From positions 23,626,802-23,690,801 of the forward strand of contig NC_063258.1 in the NCBI RefSeq assembly GCF_019578655.1: a stretch of 64,000 nucleotides of DNA. Reading direction: 5' to 3'. This document shows, one piece after another, positions 58,120 to 64,000 of the stretch. The notes beneath the pieces are model-generated. The model did no database searches. It saw only the letters and a list, made by a program, of their open reading frames with translations, and was not told the origin of the DNA. Positions within the stretch are counted from its first letter, which is position 1, and each line of letters begins with the position of its first letter. Source of the stretch: Ricinus communis. Lineage: Eukaryota; Streptophyta; Magnoliopsida; Malpighiales; Euphorbiaceae. A program made the position numbers and the translations under genes.

Positions 58120-61100
58120 ATGGATAAACCAGAAAAATATTTAGGAAATAATCGGTTTGAAGACGTGCATTGGCTCTGTTCCTTGACTGAGTCTGAGCTT
58201 GTAAGTGAACTCTTTATCTCCTGTACAAGTAAAATACAATTATTTGTTTTGATTGAATGAATGTTTGAGCTCATGACTTGGAAGTTAATGCATGTCAGGA
58301 TTTGTTGATTAGCTTGAAAACGCTGGTCATTCAACGAGCAAAAGTAATTGGTCATGAGGAACTAGCTGCGAAATTTGATTTGAAGATGCTTAGAGCTCTT
58401 GGTATGTGTTCTCTTACAATAATTCTAAATGCCCCCCGATGTTTTTCCTATTATGCACTTTCATCCTTGCTTTTTCAAAATATATTACTTTTGATCCCTC
58501 TACATTTATATACCATCCTACAAATTAGTCCTTTTGTTAGTCATCTATTACATCAAAGTACAGAGTTAATCAAAGAGTTGATGTGTCATTTCAATAAGAG
58601 AATATAGTGTTGTACAATACAAAGATTAAGGACCAATTTGATAAATAAAAAAAGAAAATCAGGGATCAAACTGTAAGATAGTATGTTGATTATTGAGCTA
58701 ATACTTAAGTTGCCTTTCTTTTTTGGTTATTTCATACTACTCTAGAAAGTGCATAATAGGTTAGACCCTAGGAGGATATTTTTAATTCCTTTTTTTTTAT
58801 TCTACCTATTATGTATCCATATGGCCAAAAGTGGAACTTAAGGTTTATAACATGAACATAAAATTAAAGAAGAATCAGATCTAAGTGTCCTTCGAGTTTT
58901 TAGACTGAGCATGGAAGATTTTTTTTGGTGTTTGTTATATCCTTCTTTGGGAATTCAATGGGGTCTAGACATTTAGAAAAGGAGAATTTCCCTTTTTGGA
59001 GTTAGGATGGAGGTAATGTGGTGGAGTACCATATTCTTTCCAATTTGTTGGAGATCCATTGATGTATCATTTGAGAGCTTCTGCTACAGAGCAGTGGATG
59101 CAAGCGATTTATCTTTGCTGGTTAATAGGCTTCTACTGTTCATAGTGTGGTTTGTAAATCTTCGGACAGTAATTTTATTGGGATATTGCATCCTTTGGAT
59201 ATTTTTACTAATAAATACTGTCTATTTGTCAGTTTTTGGGAATGCTAGCTATGTTGAAGTTAGTTTCTCTAACTATGGAAAACAAATTTAAAAATTTTAG
59301 ATGTGTAAAAGTCATGTATTTTTTTCCCTTGGCTTCTACACTTTAGGATCATTCGCAGCATTTACTCTCTTGCTTAGCTGATTTAATTTGGGGTCCATGG
59401 ACAATGTTGCATGCAGTTGCTTTAATATGGAGTCCTTGGACAGTGTTTCTTCTCTGATTACTTGACTCATCAGTTACTTGTTTAAGTGAGGTACTGAGTT
59501 ATTTGATCCCTGAATTCTAGGTTTCAAATCAGTTACCATATATACATGCTAGGTTTGAACATCTGTTATGTCTCTTCTATTTTCTTGAATCAGCTGAATT
59601 TTGTGATCCTTTGTTCAAATAAAAAAAAAGGAAGAGAATCTTGTGATTCACCATTCAATTTATTTTCAGGATCAAGAAGGTACTAGCTAAGTCATGATTT
59701 GAATTTCAGTTTACAATCATGACTTTTTAGCCAATAAATTCGTTTTCTTTGTTTTTTTTTATGGTGGTAAAGGTAATTGAAGTGAGAACTTATATTGGGT
59801 CTTAAATGGATAATCATCATTTTGTTGCTGCTTCCGCCTTTATTTGCTCACTTTCTCCTAGCTAAAATCAGCTCTTTTGACCTTTTGTAGCCAATTTAAT
59901 ACTGAACTTGCCCTTTTTTATCTCAAATAACCCCCAAAATTCAGATTTGAGAATGCATGACATAAACTCTGTTTTGAGGAATAAAAAACAACTTATTTGT
60001 AATAATTATTAATTTTCTTAATTCTTTTATTGAATTTATTTGTTAATTTTTTGTTATACATTTAGATCTTTAGTTAGTTAAGAAGAAGAAGAGTTAATCC
60101 CCAAATCGTAAAACCCCGGTTCCAAAAATTTTCAATAAAAGATCGTTTCTTCTTCAATTGTGGGTTAGTGTATCTTATACATGAACGGAGGCCATCTATG
60201 CTTGATTCAAAGTTTCCATAGATCTAAATCAACGGCACCTTAGTGAAGATTGGCCATTTCTGCTGGCTAAATCAACTGTGAATAGCTCAGTGATTTAAAT
60301 CAACTGCGGAAGTTCTCCAAGTTCCAGAGAGGTACACATGCTTTTGAAGGTTGAAACATCCTGTGAAAATTTGTTCTATCAATTTATAATTTGGTGTGAC
60401 AATCCTGGTTCAAAGGCCTTGATAACTGTTATTGGAAGTGTTGTACCGTGTCTTTACAATATCTCCTAACAAACCTTATTCAAAGCAGCCACAAATGGCA
60501 GCACCACCGCCATTAACATTACTCCAGCAGCACCAAATCCACCACTTTCCGCCTCTAATAAATATCATCTCTACAAACATACTGCCCAGCCACCTTGCCA
60601 TCCTCAACCACACCCCGTTGTGCACATATTGGTAGAAGCACTTGCTGCTGCTGCTTCTGGAGCTTGCTCATTGTCTTTCTACTCATCTTGTGGACTCTGC
60701 TCTTTACATCTTGTACTGCACTCACCATTCTGCTTTCATTTTCAAACCTCCATTGCTTATGTCTTATGTCTTGTTGATGATGGAGACCTTAACTGATGCA
60801 AACTCAGTGGACACACTTATTTCATTACGGCGATGTCAATTTCTTTTCCACTTCTCTAATTTTTCCTTTCAAATACCCTACTTTTTCTTCTCCCTTTTCT
60901 AATATTATTAGCACCTTTTTCTAATTAAAATACACGCACTATAGCTTGACAGTGTACCTCAATTATTCGCCTAAGGGGTTATTTGAGTCAAAAGTAAAAA
61001 GTTTTATGCTAAATTGGTCTAAAAAGGTCAAAAGGGGTAATTTGGCCTTCAGCAAAAAGTTCAGGGGCCAAATTGGATCTTATTCCTTCTAACTAAAAGC

Positions 61101-63124
61101 CATAATCTTACAAATATTTGTTGCATTTAAATGTACCCAAAACTGTATGCTTACTTTTTCTGTGCCCAATGCTGCCTTTCAGATAGCTATTCTGGTCTGA
61201 AACATGTTTTCTTGAACTGTGGTCTGAAACACCTTGGTAATTTCTTGTAAGTAGTTTGAAGAATAATGTTATTGTGGGTACCTAATAGGTCCAATTCTTT
61301 TTGCTTTTTTCGGAAGTTTGGATAAGTAGGGAAAGGAAAATTGTTACTTGCGTGGTGCTTTAAAGTAGCCTTTTTGTCTCCATTGGTGTACTTTTATTAT
61401 AAATTGCCATATTCTTTCTTTAACTTCTCTACATTTCTTTGAAGCACAAATATGATGTTTTTTCAGATCATGGTGTCAACTTACATGTCGTTTGACTCAT
61501 TAAACTCTACAATGGATTATTTTTCTTTTATTGTGTTTTTGTGAATCCATCATAAATTCAATTATCAAAAATTTTATTTAAAAGGAGAAATAGAAAATGG
61601 GTATGGAAGACTTAGTTTTGTCACTTGAACATTCTGCTTCATTTGGGCCCTTGATTTGCTTAAAGCTTAATAATATGTTTATAAATGACCATTTTATGGT
61701 GTCACTTATGCCATCTCGTACAAATGTCAAAGGTTTACAACTGTATCTTGATCACATGTTCTGGGATCGTGGTTTTTCTGGTTGTAACTAGTACTAATTG
61801 TGATTCTTATAGTAACGGCATGTCTACAGTTTTTTTTTTTTTTTAACAGGTGTCTAGGGCATGCTTTAACAAAGGATTGAATTAATTTTTTTAATTTTTC
61901 AGTTCTACCTGTGGAGTTACCACATAGTCTTGTGTTTGCCAAAATGATTTATCAACTTGATTGATTGTTGAACTTGTTTTCTTTTTTTTTTTTTTCTCCT
62001 GATTATTCTGCAGCACTTGTTTTAATGGAATATACGAAAGGAAACATTAAAAGTTCAACTCATATTTCCGGATTGGTCGAGTCTACTGCTTTCATGGATG
62101 GTTGCAGTTTAATCCAATGTAAACTTGGGGATATATTGAGCATTAGGGAGCTAAAGGCATGTATTGGTATGGATGAAAAGCGGAAACCAGCTGCTAAAAG
62201 GTATGTTGAATCTTAAGAAGCACTCGGTCATCATTTCTCATTTGTGGTTTAGTATTCTATTATATTTGGATCTTAGTGGTTCCAAAGACTTTAATTGACT
62301 GATTTGGAAATAATTTATTAGTGAGAAGTGTAGATCGGCAATTTGTGGTTCAATGCGGCATATTTCATATTGAGTAGAGTCCTATAATTGGTAGCATTAT
62401 TCTGCTAGCACTAAATGTTCTTTTGCAGCTATATCTTTAGTTCTTGAAGATTGCTGTCTATTTATATTTATTTTTTCACTTCCATTAGAAAAGATTACCT
62501 CTGAAGTGCATCAAATGACTTATTCACTGTTTAATCTGGTATTCACTAAAGATGGACAGTGTGCCATTAAGTTTTGTAGAGGTAATGCTCAAGGACCAAA
62601 GACTATTGCTTTTTGCTCCAAGCTAATCACTGACTGCGGAATTCTTATTTGTGAATTGTGATAAATATCTGAATGGCTAACCTGAATTGGTATTATCACT
62701 ATCTTTAACAAGTAAAAAGTAATATTCATGATTCATATTGGATTGTTCAGCTGCCTTTTGCTTTCTTTCAGTGTTGTCCACTACATCCTTGGGACCGTCA
62801 CAAGCTTAAGAATAAAGCCAGGCTTCGCAGTGACACTAATGCTCATTAGAATGCAACATTCTTCCTAGAAAAAGAATGAGCTGTTTGTCAATTGAAACGT
62901 TTCGAAATAATGAAGATTAGTTGACATCCTATAATAGTCGCATAAATTTTATTCCTCGCAGTGTTTTACTTAATTCCTTGCTAGAACTTGTTGCTATTGG
63001 AATCTATGCTATGAATGAATTTTTCTCCTCGTGCTTTTGTTTTCTACTCTTTTTTATATGCTATATTACTTAAATTCTTAGGATGCGTGAAGACGGTGCA
63101 GTGGAAGAGGAATTAGATTATTGA
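58120..63124 (+). CDS. Conserved-looking protein of unknown function, 137 residues
   Basis: Four coding exons (58120-58200, 58299-58401, 62014-62200, 63082-63124) join in frame: MDKPEKYLGNNRFEDVHWL then CSLTESEL, next DLLISLKTLVIQRAKVIG and HEELAAKFDLKMLRAL, then ALVLMEYTKGNIKSST, ending MREDGAVEEELDY. All introns have GT..AG borders and matching phases, including a split codon at each of the last two junctions, which is strong support. The predicted structure is mostly helical (residues about 20-75), followed by a mixed segment and an acidic tail after a KRKPAAKR basic patch that could be a nuclear signal. I see no transmembrane part, signal peptide or known catalytic motif, and I do not recognise the family. 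Intron 2 is 3.6 kb and full of inserts. Confidence 0.8.
58427..58781. mobile_element. MITE in intron 2 of the unknown gene
   Basis: CCTATTATGCACTTTC at 58447-58462 is the exact inverse complement of 58745-58760. The outer 20 bases on each side (AATGCCCCCCGATG and the complement of CCCTAGGAGGATATT) also pair imperfectly. The element is 355 bases, with no coding capacity. Confidence 0.7.
59862..61080. mobile_element. 1.2-kb terminal-inverted-repeat element in the same intron
   Basis: The left arm (about 59872-59939: CTTTTGACCTTTTGTAG, CCAATTTAATACTGAAC, TCTCAAATAACCCC) pairs with the inverse complement of about 60972-61035 (GACCTTTTTAGACCAATTTAGCA and GACTCAAATAACCCC). The interior is non-repetitive and holds a patch of higher GC (60480-60800) with no long frame from an ATG that looks like a gene. 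The size fits a non-autonomous DNA transposon, possibly carrying captured sequence. Confidence 0.55.
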
Positions 63125-64000
63125 AAACAACAAAAATAGTATGCAAGCCTATCAAAGGTATGATAATTTCAGGTAGTGCTGTTGAATGGTGCTTCTTGTG
63201 TCATTGACGACTGCTGTTTGAGATTTCTGCATTGGCTATGGTTTTGTTATTGAATTGATTTATTCTTTCTTTTCTAAAGAAGTTATTACTGAAAAATGAC
63301 ATATTATCCTATAGGTACTTTAAAAGGTTGGATATGATATCGTCGTAGACACGCACGTGTCAACAACATTTTTGACAAAGCAACTACCTGATAATGATGT
63401 ACATTTTTAATTCTTTTAAAGTCGGTGAAGGTACCTTCCAACTGCTTTGACTTGCATAGATCTTCAGAAGTTAATTACAACCTCATCTAGTTGTTAGCAC
63501 TCATATGTAGAACTCTAGGGGGCATAGTTATTTAAGGCATGCCTCAGGCGCAAGGCGCACCAGGCTCCTGCCCTTGCGCCTTAGTCAGCCAAAGGTGGAT
63601 GATGTCACAAAGGCGTGCGTGGTGGTATGCCATGACTTGCAGGCGAGGTGCTCTCAAGGCACGCATTTGAAACATTTTTAATATACATCTTATTTTTAAT
63701 TTTTTCTTAAAAATAAAGTAGGCTTTTATTTTAAGTTTTAAAAAGAGCTTATAATAGGCCTTACCACACCAAATTCTTTTAATTAAAAGAAAAAGATCAA
63801 AAGAAAAGGAAAAGAGAAGAGAAGATAAAATATAAACTTAGGGCAGCCGTTCAAAACAAAGAGTTCTACGTCTACCAACTGCTCAAGACAAGTTGATTTC
63901 TCCCAATTTCTAACTTTTCAAGAGTGAAGACAAAGAAGCCTATCTTAATTGCTGAAGACAAATAACCGATCTTTTCCAAAATCTGAGGTATGGAGAATAT
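63125..64000. other. 3' flank and right edge of the window
   Basis: 63125-63520 is probably 3' UTR and spacer. A GC-rich repeat patch follows at 63535-63665, then AT-rich sequence. The last 150 bases are less AT-rich and could begin a leader of the next gene, but no coding start is seen. Confidence 0.4.
63535..63665. repeat. GC-rich palindromic repeat patch
   Basis: AGGCGCAAGG at 63546-63555 is the inverse complement of CCTTGCGCCT at 63572-63581, with a 16-base loop. Similar GGCG/GCAAGGC motifs follow to 63660. The patch is sharply GC-richer than its surroundings. Such 'AAGGCGC' repeats are common in plant genomes, but I cannot name the family. Confidence 0.5.

Noticed and set aside
60432..60902. 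Overlapping frames in intron 2 of the unknown gene
   Set aside because: Several short overlapping frames inside an inverted-repeat element, with no conserved motif.
1..64000. CRISPR array, tRNA gene or bacterial operon
   Set aside because: No regularly spaced identical repeats, no cloverleaf sequence that I could recognise, and the genes are spliced plant genes.

Overview
This is nuclear DNA from a flowering plant, almost certainly a dicot. It is very AT-rich, has GT..AG spliced genes with long introns, several Ty1/copia retroelements with tRNA-iMet primer sites, and decayed organellar rRNA inserts. The protein families and their order resemble two duplicated Arabidopsis blocks (as I recall them, At4g30720-30830 and At5g57830-57860). 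A rosid, perhaps in Malpighiales, is a guess I cannot confirm without a search.

Layout. 1-5.3 kb: the start of one copia element at the left edge, then a 4.97 kb decayed copia element with both LTRs, minus strand. 7.4-8.9 kb: a GTD-binding (DUF593, myosin/zein-binding) coiled-coil gene, minus. 12.2-15.75 kb: a six-exon calcineurin-B-like EF-hand gene, minus. 17.8-25.7 kb: a nested pair, with a 4.89 kb copia element (5-bp target duplication TTGAC) inserted into the reverse transcriptase of an older, 5'-truncated copia element. 26.5-29.1 kb: MAT1, the CDK-activating-kinase assembly factor in its short plant form, plus. 32.1-33.1 kb: an intronless MAK/MHK-type kinase with an altered activation loop. 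38.1-38.9 kb: an intronless CAF1-family gene that has lost four of the five catalytic residues. 40.05-40.54 kb: a plastid 23S rRNA fragment. 41.1-43.2 kb: a small ubiquitin-like (elongin-B-type) gene. 44.2-44.4 kb: a likely 16S-type rRNA fragment on the minus strand. 45.1-46.2 kb: an intronless CDKC (CDK9)-type kinase, minus. 47.9-53.9 kb: a 13-exon plastid-type FAD oxidoreductase (PDE327-like). 58.1-63.1 kb: a four-exon conserved gene of unknown function, with transposon-like inserts in its 3.6 kb intron.

The genes do not form an operon-like system. Three single-exon genes (the two kinases and the CAF1 relative) lie among multi-exon genes; the two kinases look like retrocopies, and two of the three proteins carry changes at catalytic or regulatory positions. 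MAT1, the CDKC-like kinase and the elongin-B-like protein all belong to families tied to RNA polymerase II transcription, but nothing here shows that this proximity matters. Gaps between genes are AT-rich and hold microsatellites, candidate MITEs and at least three unclassified repeat families.
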